64,000 nucleotides of DNA from Thermodesulfobacterium hydrogeniphilum. GTDB taxonomy: Bacteria; Desulfobacterota; Thermodesulfobacteria; Thermodesulfobacteriales; Thermodesulfobacteriaceae. The stretch lies in the NCBI RefSeq assembly GCF_000746255.1, contig NZ_JQKW01000009.1, positions 1-64,000 on the forward strand. Direction: 5' to 3'. This document shows positions 32,653 through 41,770 of this stretch, one piece after another. The first letter of the stretch is position 1; every line of letters starts with the position of its first letter. The notes below the pieces were generated by a model that made no database searches, was not told the origin of the DNA, and saw only the letters and a list, made by a program, of their open reading frames with translations. Position numbers and translations under genes: made by a program.

Positions 32653-33603
32653 ATGAGATTTAAACTTAATGTGAAATTTCTGATTTTTATAATTATTTTA
32701 GTTTTTCTTGGGCTTACAGCTTATACTTATTATTTAAAATACACGCGAAAGCCAAAAGGAATTCTCATTCTTCATGGTAGAATAGAAGGGAAAGAGATTG
32801 ATATATCTCCAGAAATTAAGGGAAGGATTATAAAACTTTATAAAAGAGAAAGTGAAAAAGTCAAAAAAGGAGAAATTTTAGCTGAGCTTCGTCCTGATGA
32901 ATATCTGGCTCAATATAAAAGTGCTCAGGATGAAGTGAATTCTGCTTGGCAGAATAAACTTATGGCTGAGAGTTATTTAATTAAAGCCAGAGCTAAATTT
33001 GAACAAGCTAAAAGAGATTTAGAAAGATACCGGAAACTTTATGAAGAAGGAGTGATTTCTCAAAGAGATTATGAACTGGCTAAACTTCAATATGATTCTG
33101 CTTTAGCAGAATTAAAAGTTAATCAAAAATATATCGCTTATGCTGAAGCTAAATATAAATCTGCTTTAGAAAAATTAAAAAAAGTAGAAGTCTTTTATAA
33201 GGAAACCAAAATATATGCTCCTTCTAATGGTGTAATTTTATCAAGGCCTGCAGAAGAAGGAGAAGTAGTTAATCCTGGAAGAATCCTTTATACTATGGTT
33301 GATTTGCAGAAGCTTTATGTAAAAGTTTATATCCCTGAGCCAGAGCTTGGTAAAATTAAGCTTGGTCAGTATGCCAGAGTTTATGTAGATGCTTATAAAG
33401 ATTGTTATTTTAATGGAAAGATTACAAGGATTTATGAACAGGCTGAATTTACTCCCAAAAATGTAGAAACAAAAGAAGAAAGAGTAAAGCTTGTTTTTGG
33501 AGCAGAAGTTTCGGTAGATAACAAAGAGGAATTGTTAAAACCCGGTATGCCAGCTGATGTGGTGATAAAAATAGATCCTAAAGCCAAATGGGTGAGACCT
33601 TAA
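32653..33603 (+). CDS. HlyD/YbhG-family membrane fusion protein
   Basis: Periplasmic adaptor of a drug or envelope exporter. The 316 residues start with a transmembrane anchor (about 7-27). A biotinyl-lipoyl half (IEGKEIDISPEIKGRI) follows, then a coiled-coil hairpin (about 85-180) with RKLYEEGVISQRDYELAKLQ, and the second half APSNGVILSRPAEEGEVVNPG. It overlaps the ATPase gene by 16 nt and heads a four-gene operon (adaptor, double ATPase, two permeases) like ybhGFSR. Confidence 0.88.
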   Translation: MRFKLNVKFLIFIIILVFLGLTAYTYYLKYTRKPKGILILHGRIEGKEIDISPEIKGRIIKLYKRESEKVKKGEILAELRPDEYLAQYKSAQDEVNSAWQNKLMAESYLIKARAKFEQAKRDLERYRKLYEEGVISQRDYELAKLQYDSALAELKVNQKYIAYAEAKYKSALEKLKKVEVFYKETKIYAPSNGVILSRPAEEGEVVNPGRILYTMVDLQKLYVKVYIPEPELGKIKLGQYARVYVDAYKDCYFNGKITRIYEQAEFTPKNVETKEERVKLVFGAEVSVDNKEELLKPGMPADVVIKIDPKAKWVRP

Positions 33604-35285
33604 ATTCTGTTGTTATCAGGGTTGAAAGAGTTTCCAGATTTTATGGAAATTTTCAGGCAGTAAAAGAGGTTTCCTTTGAAATTAAAAAGGGAGAAGTCTT
33701 TGGTCTTATTGGTCCTGATGGAGCAGGAAAATCCTCTATTATTCAAATTTTAGCAGGAGTATTAACTCCTAACTCTGGGAGAGCTTTTATAAACGGTATA
33801 GATGTTACAAAAGAACCTGAAAGAATAAAAGCTATAATTGGTTATATGCCTCAGGGGTTGGGAGTTAACCTTTATGACAATCTTACTGTAGAAGAAAATA
33901 TTAATTTTTTTCGTGATTTAAGACTTATTCCTGAAGATGTTTTTAAAAAGAATAAAAAAATTCTTCTTGAGATAACCAGATTAAGACCTTTTTTAAATAG
34001 ACAAGTAAAAGATCTTTCAGGAGGAATGAGACAAAAGCTTGCTTTAATTTGCACTCTCCTTCATCTTCCGGATATTATTCTTCTTGATGAGCCTACTACA
34101 GGAGTTGATCCTTTATCAAGACAGGATTTCTGGAAAATTATTCATAGCTTAGTTAAAGAAAGACAAATTACAGTTCTTCTTACCACCTCTTATATGGATG
34201 AGGCAGAAAGATGTCATAAAATTGCTCTTATGCATGAAGGAAGAATACTTCTTGAAGATTTTCCAGAAAACCTCCCTGATTTGGAAAATATTTTTATTGA
34301 AAGAATTACAGGTAAAAAGCCTGAATCTTTTGTTTGTAAAAGTTCAAAAAACTGGGATAGCACTGTAATAGTTTGTAAAAATGTAAGCAAAGTTTTTGGA
34401 GACTTTAGAGCAGTTGATAAAGTGGATTTAGAAGTTAAAAAAGGAGAAATTTTAGGACTTCTTGGTCCTAATGGAGCAGGTAAAACCACTCTTATAAAAA
34501 TGATGTGCGGACTTCTTGAACCCTCTGAAGGGAAAATATCTATTCTGGAATACGATGTGCAAAAAGAAAGAACCAAAGTATGGAATATGATAGGATATAT
34601 GTCTCAAAGATTTTCTTTATATAAAGATCTAACAGTTAAAGAAAATATGGAGCTTTATGCAGGGCTTTATGGGGTTAAAAATTTTGATTTGGAAGAATTT
34701 TTTCAAAGACTCGGGCTTAAAGGTTTAGAGAAAAAACTGGTTAAGGATTTACCTTTTGGTATAAGACAGAGAGTAGCTTTAGCATGTGCCCTTTTACATA
34801 AACCACCTATTTTATTTTTGGATGAACCCACTTCTGGAGTTGATCCGGTTGCCAGAAGAAATTTCTGGAAAATTATTTACCAAATTTCCCGTGAAGAAGG
34901 AACTACGGTTATTGTTTCTACCCATTATATGGATGAAGCAGAACACTGTGATAGACTGGGACTTATGAATAGAGGAAAACTCATTGCTCTTGGAACTCCT
35001 GAAGAAATAAAAAAAGAATCAGAAAATATCTCAGGTTATCTCTTACAAATTAAAACTCCTCATTTTCATAAAGCTTATGAGCTGATTTTTCAGGAATTTA
35101 ATGAAAATTCAATTTATGGAAATAAAATTTTTGTTAGAACTTTTGAAATAGAAAACGCTAAGGAAAAAATTAAAAATCTTCTTGAAGCCCAAAATTTGTT
35201 GCCTTTTGAAATAAAACAAGTTTCTGTGTCTTTACAGGAAGCTTTTGTAGATTTTATAAAAAGAACAGAAGGCTTAAATGTTTAA
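33588..35285 (+). CDS. ABC transporter, two fused ATP-binding domains (YbhF-like)
   Basis: A 565-residue cytoplasmic ATPase for ABC-2 permeases. Domain 1 has GPDGAGKSS (about 43-51), LSGGMRQKLAL and ILLDEPTTGVDP. Domain 2 has GPNGAGKTT (about 298-306), LPFGIRQRVALACALLHKPP and LFLDEPTSGVDP. In domain 2 the signature LSGGQ is replaced by LPFGI, so one composite ATP site may be weak. It overlaps both neighbours (16 and 8 nt). Confidence 0.9.
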   Translation: MGETLNSVVIRVERVSRFYGNFQAVKEVSFEIKKGEVFGLIGPDGAGKSSIIQILAGVLTPNSGRAFINGIDVTKEPERIKAIIGYMPQGLGVNLYDNLTVEENINFFRDLRLIPEDVFKKNKKILLEITRLRPFLNRQVKDLSGGMRQKLALICTLLHLPDIILLDEPTTGVDPLSRQDFWKIIHSLVKERQITVLLTTSYMDEAERCHKIALMHEGRILLEDFPENLPDLENIFIERITGKKPESFVCKSSKNWDSTVIVCKNVSKVFGDFRAVDKVDLEVKKGEILGLLGPNGAGKTTLIKMMCGLLEPSEGKISILEYDVQKERTKVWNMIGYMSQRFSLYKDLTVKENMELYAGLYGVKNFDLEEFFQRLGLKGLEKKLVKDLPFGIRQRVALACALLHKPPILFLDEPTSGVDPVARRNFWKIIYQISREEGTTVIVSTHYMDEAEHCDRLGLMNRGKLIALGTPEEIKKESENISGYLLQIKTPHFHKAYELIFQEFNENSIYGNKIFVRTFEIENAKEKIKNLLEAQNLLPFEIKQVSVSLQEAFVDFIKRTEGLNV

Positions 35286-36405
35286 AAGATTCGTAGGAAT
35301 CGTAAAAAAAGAATTTATTGAATTGTTAAGGGATAAATTAGCTCTTTTGCTTATTTTTATAGCTCCTGTTTTAGTGATATTTCTTGAAGGTTACGGACTT
35401 GTTCTTGATGTAAAAAAAATACCTTTAGCCTTTTTAGATTATGATAAAAGTAAGCTTAGTAGAGAATACATCAATTCTTTTGTTAATTCTGAATACTTTA
35501 AGCTTTATAAACTGGTTAATAATTATAAAGAGGCAGAAGAGCTTATTAAGAAAGGGGGAATAAGAGCTTTAATAGTTATACCTCCAGATTTTTCAAGAAA
35601 ACTCTATAAGTGGCAAAATGTTCAAGTGCAAATTTTAGTAGATGGAACTTATCCTAATCGTTCACAAATTATAAAAGGCTATGTTTCAGCCATAAATTCC
35701 AAATTTAATATGAAACTTCTTCAAAATTATGCTGAAACCTTTGGTAAAGAAATAAAATTCCCAATAGAAATTGAAATGCGAGCCTGGTATAATCCTGCTC
35801 TTGAAAGCAAAAATTTTATTATGCCAGGAGAATTAGTTACAATTTTATGTTTCTATCCTATTTTGATAAGTTGTTTAGCAATAGTAAGAGAAAAAGAACT
35901 GGGTAGTATTTTTAATTTTTATTGTTCTCCTGCCAGACCCTGGGAAATAGTTCTTGGGAAGGCTATACCCTATATTGTAGTTAGTTTTCTAACTTATTTA
36001 ATCTTGTTTTTTATTACTGTGTTTGTTTTTAAAACTAAATTTATCGGAAATTTTATAGCTCTTTCTATAGGTAGTTTTCTTTACCTTTCCTGCACAGTGG
36101 GACTCGGATTTTTAATTTCCTCTTTTACAAAAACCCAAATTACAGCTATGCTTTTAGCCTTTGTTTTAGCAGTGCTACCTTCTTATTTATATTCTGGCTA
36201 TCTCTGTCCAATAAGTAGTATGGATCTTAGTGGGCAAATTATGAGTAAATTTATTCCTGCAACTTATTTTTTAAAAGTTGTAAGAGGTATTTATTTAAAA
36301 GGACTGGGCTTGGGTTTTTATATAAACAATCTTTTCTATCTTTGTCTTTATGCTTTTATTGTTTACACTTTAACTATTTTGAGGTTTAAAAAGAGGATAG
36401 GTTGA
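35278..36405 (+). CDS. ABC-2 permease (YbhS-like)
   Basis: A 375-residue membrane protein of the ABC-2 type: one N-terminal helix (LALLLIFIAPVLVIFLEGYGL), a large external domain (about 45-175) and five C-terminal helices. RDKLALLLIF and IVREKELGSIFNFYCSPARPWEIVLGKAIPY are family-typical. It overlaps the ATPase by 8 nt and the next permease by 4 nt. The exported substrate is unknown. Confidence 0.88.
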   Translation: MFKRFVGIVKKEFIELLRDKLALLLIFIAPVLVIFLEGYGLVLDVKKIPLAFLDYDKSKLSREYINSFVNSEYFKLYKLVNNYKEAEELIKKGGIRALIVIPPDFSRKLYKWQNVQVQILVDGTYPNRSQIIKGYVSAINSKFNMKLLQNYAETFGKEIKFPIEIEMRAWYNPALESKNFIMPGELVTILCFYPILISCLAIVREKELGSIFNFYCSPARPWEIVLGKAIPYIVVSFLTYLILFFITVFVFKTKFIGNFIALSIGSFLYLSCTVGLGFLISSFTKTQITAMLLAFVLAVLPSYLYSGYLCPISSMDLSGQIMSKFIPATYFLKVVRGIYLKGLGLGFYINNLFYLCLYAFIVYTLTILRFKKRIG

Positions 36406-37529
36406 GGCGTTTAGTAGTTTTATTAAAAAAAGAATTTTTACAGCTCTTACGGGATAAAATTTTGATAATTATTTTAATCTATGCCTTTACTATAGATGTT
36501 TATGTAGGTGGTAAGGGGGTAAAGTTAAAGGTAAATAATTTTCCTACTATTATCCAGGATCAAAGTAAATCTTTTAAAAGTAGAGAACTTATAAGTAGAT
36601 TTAGAGAACCCTATTTTAAAATTCTTGCCTTTGTAGAATCTGATAAAGAAGTAGTGGATTGGCTTGACAAAGGTAAAGCTTCTATGGCTATTATTATACC
36701 TCCTGATTTTGAAAGAAAAGTAGATAAAGGGCAGGGCAAAATTCAAGTGATTATTGATGGAACCATGTCCATAACTGCAACTATGGCTGTATCTTATGTA
36801 GCAGAGATTACTAATGATTATGCTATAGAACTGCTTGAAAGAAAAGGAGGAGTAACTAAGCAGTTTTTTGAAAGCTTTCCACAAATTGATGGAAGAACCA
36901 GAGTTTTATTTAATCCAAATTGTCTTAGTCATTGGTTTATGGGGCTTGCTGAATTGTTTAATGTAATTACTATGGTGCCTCTTTTAATTACTGCAGCGGC
37001 ACTTATAAAAGAAAAAGAATATGGAACTATAGAACAACTTCTGGTTACTCCTGTTAGAAGTTGGGAAATTTTTTTAGCAAAGATGTTACCTACAGTTATA
37101 ATAGTAAGTTTACTTGCTATGTTAAGTATTTTTATTATGATTAAAGGCGTTTTAGGAGTTCCTATTAGAGGGAATTTATTTTTATTTTATATAGTAACCT
37201 GTTTTTATATTTTTACCTTATCTTCTATAGGTATTGCTATTGCAACTATGGTTAGAAATCTTTCTCAGGCTATGATGGTTATTATGATTATATTAGTGCC
37301 TATGCTTATGATTTCAGGAGTCTGGACCCCTCCAGAAGCTATGCGTTTATTTGCAAGATATGCAAGTTTATTATCTCCTATGAGATATTATTTAGATTTT
37401 AGCTATGGAGTATTGTTAAAAGGAAACAGCTTAAAGTATATCTGGCATGATATTTTAGGTATTTTGTTGATTGGAAGTATGCTTTTGGCTTTTTCTGCTG
37501 TAAGGTTTAGACAGAGTTTTGCTAAATAA
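36402..37529 (+). CDS. ABC-2 permease (YbhR-like)
   Basis: The partner permease, 375 residues, same topology as the gene before. LLRDKILIIILIYAFTIDVYVGGKG begins it, and IKEKEYGTIEQLLVTPVRSWEIFLAKMLP is the coupling region. The C-terminal half has five helices with MMVIMIILVPMLMISGVWTPPEAM. The start is TTG inside the upstream stop (TTGA), a coupled start. It is the last gene of the operon. Confidence 0.88.
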   Translation: MRRLVVLLKKEFLQLLRDKILIIILIYAFTIDVYVGGKGVKLKVNNFPTIIQDQSKSFKSRELISRFREPYFKILAFVESDKEVVDWLDKGKASMAIIIPPDFERKVDKGQGKIQVIIDGTMSITATMAVSYVAEITNDYAIELLERKGGVTKQFFESFPQIDGRTRVLFNPNCLSHWFMGLAELFNVITMVPLLITAAALIKEKEYGTIEQLLVTPVRSWEIFLAKMLPTVIIVSLLAMLSIFIMIKGVLGVPIRGNLFLFYIVTCFYIFTLSSIGIAIATMVRNLSQAMMVIMIILVPMLMISGVWTPPEAMRLFARYASLLSPMRYYLDFSYGVLLKGNSLKYIWHDILGILLIGSMLLAFSAVRFRQSFAK

Positions 37530-37602
37530 TAATGATAATTTAATTTTAAATTGGGTAAATTTTTAAAATAAGTTATAAAATTATTAAAAAGGAGAATAAA
37601 TT

Positions 37603-38103
37603 ATGAAATGTCCGGGACAAGATACTAGATATTGGAAAGAAGATGCTATTTTTGAAATAGAATGTCCTTATTGTGGAGCTTTTATAGAGTTTTTTAAAGA
37701 TGATCCTATAAGAAAATGTCCTTCCTGTAAAAAGTCTGTACCAAATCCACGTATGGATTTTGGTTGTGCAGCATATTGTAAATATGCTGAAATCTGCTTG
37801 GGTGAACTCCCTCCTGAATTGATTTTAAAAAAAGCTGAACTTTTGAAAGAAAAAGTTAAAGAAGCTGTTTTAAAAAGATTAAAAGATATACAAACTAAAA
37901 AGAAATTTTTGCAAGAAGCAGAAAAATTAGAAACTACAGGTAAAAAAGAAGATAAATCCTTTGGAATCACTTTGCTAACTCAATTTTTTAGTTATCTTAC
38001 TGGAAATGAAAGACAGGAATTATATCAAAATTTAAAATTGCCCGAAGCTTTAAAAACTGAAATTGAAAGAAATTTAAAAAGTTTCAAAAAGCAAGATTCA
38101 TAA
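37603..38103 (+). CDS. Zinc-ribbon protein of unknown function
   Basis: A 166-residue protein. The first 70 residues have eight Cys: ECPYCGAFIEFF, KCPSCKK and GCAAYCKYAEICLGELPPEL, probably one or two metal sites. This CPGQDTRYW plus DFGCAAYCKYAE layout is common in sulfate-reducing Deltaproteobacteria-type genomes, often ahead of an HD domain; here a Lys-rich helix follows and there is no HD domain. AAGGAG precedes the ATG. Function unknown. Confidence 0.75.
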   Translation: MKCPGQDTRYWKEDAIFEIECPYCGAFIEFFKDDPIRKCPSCKKSVPNPRMDFGCAAYCKYAEICLGELPPELILKKAELLKEKVKEAVLKRLKDIQTKKKFLQEAEKLETTGKKEDKSFGITLLTQFFSYLTGNERQELYQNLKLPEALKTEIERNLKSFKKQDS

Positions 38104-38127
38104 AAATAGACTAGATTAGCGGAGGAA

Positions 38128-38217
38128 ATGCCTAAAAAGTGCTTATTTATAAGAAATAAAGTAATAAAGGAAGTAGAAAATTTTGATAGAAATAAAGGAA
38201 ATTTTAAAGCTTTTTAA
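38128..38217 (+). CDS. Possible 29-residue peptide
   Basis: GGAGGAA lies just before the ATG (short spacing). The frame reads MPKKCLFIRNKVIKEVENF and on to a stop, 37 nt before ruvB. It is basic and has no known family. It may be a chance frame; the strong Shine-Dalgarno is the only support. Confidence 0.25.
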   Translation: MPKKCLFIRNKVIKEVENFDRNKGNFKAF

Positions 38218-38219
38218 TT

Positions 38220-38247
38220 TTGGCAAAAATTCTTTTTAAGTTATAAT
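38220..38247 (+). promoter_or_regulatory. Promoter of the ruvB/panB unit, leaderless type
   Basis: TTGGCA (38220-38225), 16 nt, TATAAT (38242-38247), then seven nt to the ATG at 38255. No Shine-Dalgarno is present. Confidence 0.65.
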
Positions 38248-38254
38248 TTAAAAT

Positions 38255-39250
38255 ATGGTTCAATATAGACCAAGTAGTTTAGAAGATTTTATAGGGCAGA
38301 ACAGGATAAAAAAAGAGCTTTCTATTTATATCTCTTCTATAAAACAAAGACAGGATATTTTTCCTCATACTTTTTTTATAGGGGCTCCTGGTCTTGGCAA
38401 AACTACACTGGCAAGAATTATAGCTTTTGAATTAAGAAGGGATCTTAAAATTACTTCAGGTCCTGTGCTTGATAAAACAGGCACTTTGGCTGCAGTTCTT
38501 ACCAATTTAAAAGAAGGAGATATTTTATTTATAGATGAAATTCATAGAATGCCCAAACCCTGTCAAGAAATTTTATATACTGCTATGGAAGATTTTTCTC
38601 TTGATATTGTAATTGGAAAAGGAAACGCAGGAAAAACCATCAGACTTAATCTTCCCAAATTCACTTTGATCGGAGCTACTAATAAACCCAATCTTTGTTT
38701 AGCACCTTTAAGAGATAGGTTTCAACTTACTTTTAAATTAAATTATTATAATGAAAAAGAGCTTAAGGAAATAATTATAAAAGTTGGTAAAGAATGGGAT
38801 CTTGAAATAGATAAAGAATCTGCCTTATATCTTGCTAAAGCTTCTAAAGGTATTCCTCGTCAGGCTTTAAATCTTTTGAGGAGACTAAAGGAATTTGCTT
38901 ATCTTAATTTTAAATCTTTTAATAATGTTATTAAGATAAATTATAAAAATTTAAAAAAATTTTTAGAACTCTTAGAAATAGATGACTGGGGACTTACTCC
39001 AGAGGATAGGAAATGTCTTTTAACTCTTTATAAAGAATTTAAGGGAGGACCTGTAGGTTTAAATTCCTTGGCTCTTTCTGCTAACATAAGTCCAGAAGAA
39101 CTTGAAAGCATTTATGAGCCTTCTTTAATAAGATTAGGTTTAATAGCTCGCACAAGAAGAGGAAGGATTCTTACTCAAAAAGGTTATCTTTATTTGAAAG
39201 AAAAATTTAATATAAACATAGGAGAAAAATTATGTCTCTTTTCAAGCTGA
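38255..39250 (+). CDS. ruvB: Holliday junction helicase RuvB
   Basis: AAA+ motor that moves Holliday junctions with RuvA. The 331 residues show LEDFIGQ, Walker A GAPGLGKT (43-50), Walker B FIDEIHRM, SGPVLDKTGTLAAVLTNL and the C-terminal winged helix EPSLIRLGLIARTRRGRI. The region that usually reads GATTRAG is here GATNKPNLCLAPLRDRF, with the usual Arg replaced. This may matter for ATP hydrolysis between subunits. ruvA and ruvC are not nearby. It overlaps panB by 19 nt. Confidence 0.88.
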   Translation: MVQYRPSSLEDFIGQNRIKKELSIYISSIKQRQDIFPHTFFIGAPGLGKTTLARIIAFELRRDLKITSGPVLDKTGTLAAVLTNLKEGDILFIDEIHRMPKPCQEILYTAMEDFSLDIVIGKGNAGKTIRLNLPKFTLIGATNKPNLCLAPLRDRFQLTFKLNYYNEKELKEIIIKVGKEWDLEIDKESALYLAKASKGIPRQALNLLRRLKEFAYLNFKSFNNVIKINYKNLKKFLELLEIDDWGLTPEDRKCLLTLYKEFKGGPVGLNSLALSANISPEELESIYEPSLIRLGLIARTRRGRILTQKGYLYLKEKFNINIGEKLCLFSS

Positions 39251-40074
39251 GTCCTAATTCTTTAAAAGAAAAAAAGGGTAAAGAATCAATTGTAGCTATT
39301 ACAGCTTATGATTACATTTCTGCAAAGCTTGCAGAAGAAAGTAAAATGGATTTTATTTTAATTGGAGATTCAGGAGCTATGGTAGTTCTTGGGCATGAAG
39401 ATACCTATTCTATTGGTATGGAAGAGATGCTTATGTTTTGTAAGGCTGTTAGTAGAGGTGCTCCTAATACTCTGCGTATAGGGGATATGCCTTTTTTATC
39501 CTATCAGGTATCCAAAGAGCAGGCTATATTAAATGCAGGAAGATTTGTAAAAGAAGGTAGATGTCATGGAGTAAAAGTAGAAGGTGGAGAAGAAACAGCA
39601 GAAACAATACAGGCTATTGTAAAAGCAGGAATTCCAGTTTTAGGACATATAGGGCTTACTCCTCAAAGAAGTATGGAACTTGGAGGTTTAAAGGTTCAGG
39701 GTAAAACCATAGAAAGTGCTCAAAAATTGCTCAATGACGCAATAGCTTTGGAAGAAGCTGGAGTTTTTGCGATAATACTTGAATGTGTGCCCTCAGAACT
39801 TTCTAAAATAATTACTGAAAAAATAAAAGTTCCCACCATAGGAATAGGAGCTGGCCCTTTTACAGATGGACAAATTCTGGTTTTCCATGATGTAGTAGGA
39901 TTATTTCCTGAAATGCGTCCAAAATTTGTTAAGACTTATTGTAATGGTTTTGAGACTTTTAAAAAAGCCCTTTGTGAATATGTAAAAGATTGTAAAGAAA
40001 AAAAATTTCCATCAGAAAAAGAAAGTTTTAAAATTTCTAAAGAAGCTTTAGAAGCAGTTTTAAATAAAACTTAG
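39232..40074 (+). CDS. panB: 3-methyl-2-oxobutanoate hydroxymethyltransferase
   Basis: First step of pantothenate (coenzyme A) synthesis: adds a hydroxymethyl group from methylene-tetrahydrofolate to ketoisovalerate. The 280 residues have ITAYDYISAKLAEES, LIGDSGAMVVLGHEDT, GIPVLGHIGLTPQ and VPTIGIGAGPFTDGQILVFHD, all PanB signatures. A good AGGAG precedes the ATG. It is coupled to ruvB by a 19-nt overlap. Confidence 0.96.
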   Translation: MSLFKLSPNSLKEKKGKESIVAITAYDYISAKLAEESKMDFILIGDSGAMVVLGHEDTYSIGMEEMLMFCKAVSRGAPNTLRIGDMPFLSYQVSKEQAILNAGRFVKEGRCHGVKVEGGEETAETIQAIVKAGIPVLGHIGLTPQRSMELGGLKVQGKTIESAQKLLNDAIALEEAGVFAIILECVPSELSKIITEKIKVPTIGIGAGPFTDGQILVFHDVVGLFPEMRPKFVKTYCNGFETFKKALCEYVKDCKEKKFPSEKESFKISKEALEAVLNKT

Positions 40075-40142
40075 GTCTTGTTTTTCTAAAAATTTGGTGT
40101 AAAGTTTTGAAATTATAAAAATTTTAGAAGGAGTGAGGTATT

Positions 40143-40349
40143 ATGGCTAAAATAAAGCTTAAAACTAATCGTTCAGCAGCTAAAAGATTCAAAATTACTG
40201 CTAATGGGAAAATAATGCATAAGAAATCTGGAAAAAGTCATTTATTGAGAAAAAAAAGTAAAAAAAGAAAAAGACATTTAAGACAATATAAAGAGATTTT
40301 TAAAGGTTTTTATTCTCATATAAAAGAATGTATTCCTTATAAATTTTAA
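40143..40349 (+). CDS. rpmI: 50S ribosomal protein L35
   Basis: A 68-residue basic protein of the large ribosomal subunit: [19 protein letters not shown] and [18 protein letters not shown] are typical L35. AAGGAG lies before the ATG. rplT follows after 32 nt. infC, which normally stands upstream, is missing. Confidence 0.96.
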   Translation: MAKIKLKTNRSAAKRFKITANGKIMHKKSGKSHLLRKKSKKRKRHLRQYKEIFKGFYSHIKECIPYKF

Positions 40350-40381
40350 AGAAAAAGATTTTTTACAGGAGGGATAAAGAT

Positions 40382-40738
40382 ATGCCAAGGACTAAAGGTG
40401 GTTTTAAAACTAGGAGAAGGCATAAAAAGATTATAAAAATGGCAAAAGGATATTGGGGACAGAGGAAAAATGTTTTTAGAAGAGCTAAAGAAACTGTAGA
40501 AAGGGCTTTGGTTTATGCTTATAGAGATAGACGTCAAAAGAAAAGAGATTTTAGAAGGCTCTGGCAAGTTAGAATTAATGCTGCTGCCAGACTTAATGGT
40601 TTAAATTATAGTAAATTTATGGGAGGCCTTAAAAAAGCAGGTATTGCACTTGATAGAAAAGTGCTGGCTAATTTAGCTATTACTGAGCCAGAAATTTTTG
40701 CTAAATTAGTAGAAATTGCTAAAGCTCAATGGCAATAA
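40382..40738 (+). CDS. rplT: 50S ribosomal protein L20
   Basis: A 118-residue rRNA-binding protein essential for early assembly of the large subunit. It starts [50 protein letters not shown]-like sequence and the C-terminal [10 protein letters not shown] are family-typical. In many bacteria L20 represses its own operon. Its stop overlaps the pheS start. Confidence 0.97.
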   Translation: MPRTKGGFKTRRRHKKIIKMAKGYWGQRKNVFRRAKETVERALVYAYRDRRQKKRDFRRLWQVRINAAARLNGLNYSKFMGGLKKAGIALDRKVLANLAITEPEIFAKLVEIAKAQWQ

Positions 40739-41751
40739 TGATTGCGGATGAAATAGAAAAGCTTAAATCTGAAATCTGGCAAGAATTTGAAAATATAGAT
40801 AGTCTTTCTGAATTAAATAATTTTCGTATAAAGTATATAGGTAAAAAAGGAGTAATTACTTCTTATTTAAAGAAATTAAAAGATTTAACCTTAGAAGAAA
40901 AAAAGAGATTAGGAAAGGAATTAAATCAGCTAAAAGCAGATATAGAGACTCGTCTCAAACAAAAAGAAAAAGAAATTCTTTTTAAAGAGGAAGATAAGGA
41001 GGTTGGGTTAGATCTCACTTTACCTGGGAGAAGGGTTTTTCTCGGGGCTATCCATCCTCTTTCCCAAATTATTGATGAATTATGTGCTATTTTTAGCCGT
41101 CTTGGTTTTGAAATAGTTACAGGTCCTGAAATAGAAACAGAATATTATAATTTTACTGCTTTAAACATACCAGACTGGCATCCTGCCAGAGATATGCAGG
41201 CTACTTTTTATCTTAAAAATGGAGCCATTCTTAGAACCCACACATCTCCTATGCAAATTAGAACCATGCTTGAAAGGGTTCCACCTTTAAGAATAATTGC
41301 TCCTGGTAAAGTTTATCGTTGTGATGCTGATGTGCGGCATTCTCCGATGTTTCATCAGATAGAAGGTCTTATGGTAGATAGAGAAGTAAGTTTTTCAGAT
41401 TTAAAAGGTATTTTAACTTATTTTGCTAAAGAAACTTTTGGGGAAAAAACAAAAGTAAGATTCCGTCCCAGTTATTTTCCTTTTACCGAACCAAGTGTAG
41501 AAATGGATATAGGCTGTGTTATTTGTAATAGCAAGGGATGTAGAGTTTGCAGTTATACAGGTTGGCTGGAAATTCTTGGAGCAGGTATGGTTCATCCTGA
41601 GGTTTTTAAAGCAGTAAATTATGATACTGAAATATGGCAGGGATTTGCCTTTGGTCTTGGAATAGAAAGAATTGCTATGATTAAATATGGTATAGATGAT
41701 ATAAGACTTTTCTTTGAAAACCATCTTTATTTTCTTGAAAGCTTTAAATAG
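40738..41751 (+). CDS. pheS: Phenylalanyl-tRNA synthetase alpha subunit
   Basis: Charges tRNA-Phe together with PheT. About 337 residues with the N-terminal coiled coil (tRNA-binding). Motif 2 is RTHTSPMQIRTM with KVYRCDADVRHSPMFHQIEG, and motif 3 is GFAFGLGIERIAMIKYGI. Two starts are possible: ATG at 40738 (overlapping the rplT stop) or ATG at 40729, three codons earlier. The former is a common coupled-start layout. Confidence 0.96.
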   Translation: MIADEIEKLKSEIWQEFENIDSLSELNNFRIKYIGKKGVITSYLKKLKDLTLEEKKRLGKELNQLKADIETRLKQKEKEILFKEEDKEVGLDLTLPGRRVFLGAIHPLSQIIDELCAIFSRLGFEIVTGPEIETEYYNFTALNIPDWHPARDMQATFYLKNGAILRTHTSPMQIRTMLERVPPLRIIAPGKVYRCDADVRHSPMFHQIEGLMVDREVSFSDLKGILTYFAKETFGEKTKVRFRPSYFPFTEPSVEMDIGCVICNSKGCRVCSYTGWLEILGAGMVHPEVFKAVNYDTEIWQGFAFGLGIERIAMIKYGIDDIRLFFENHLYFLESFK

Positions 41752-41770
41752 AAAAGTAGGAGATTATTAA

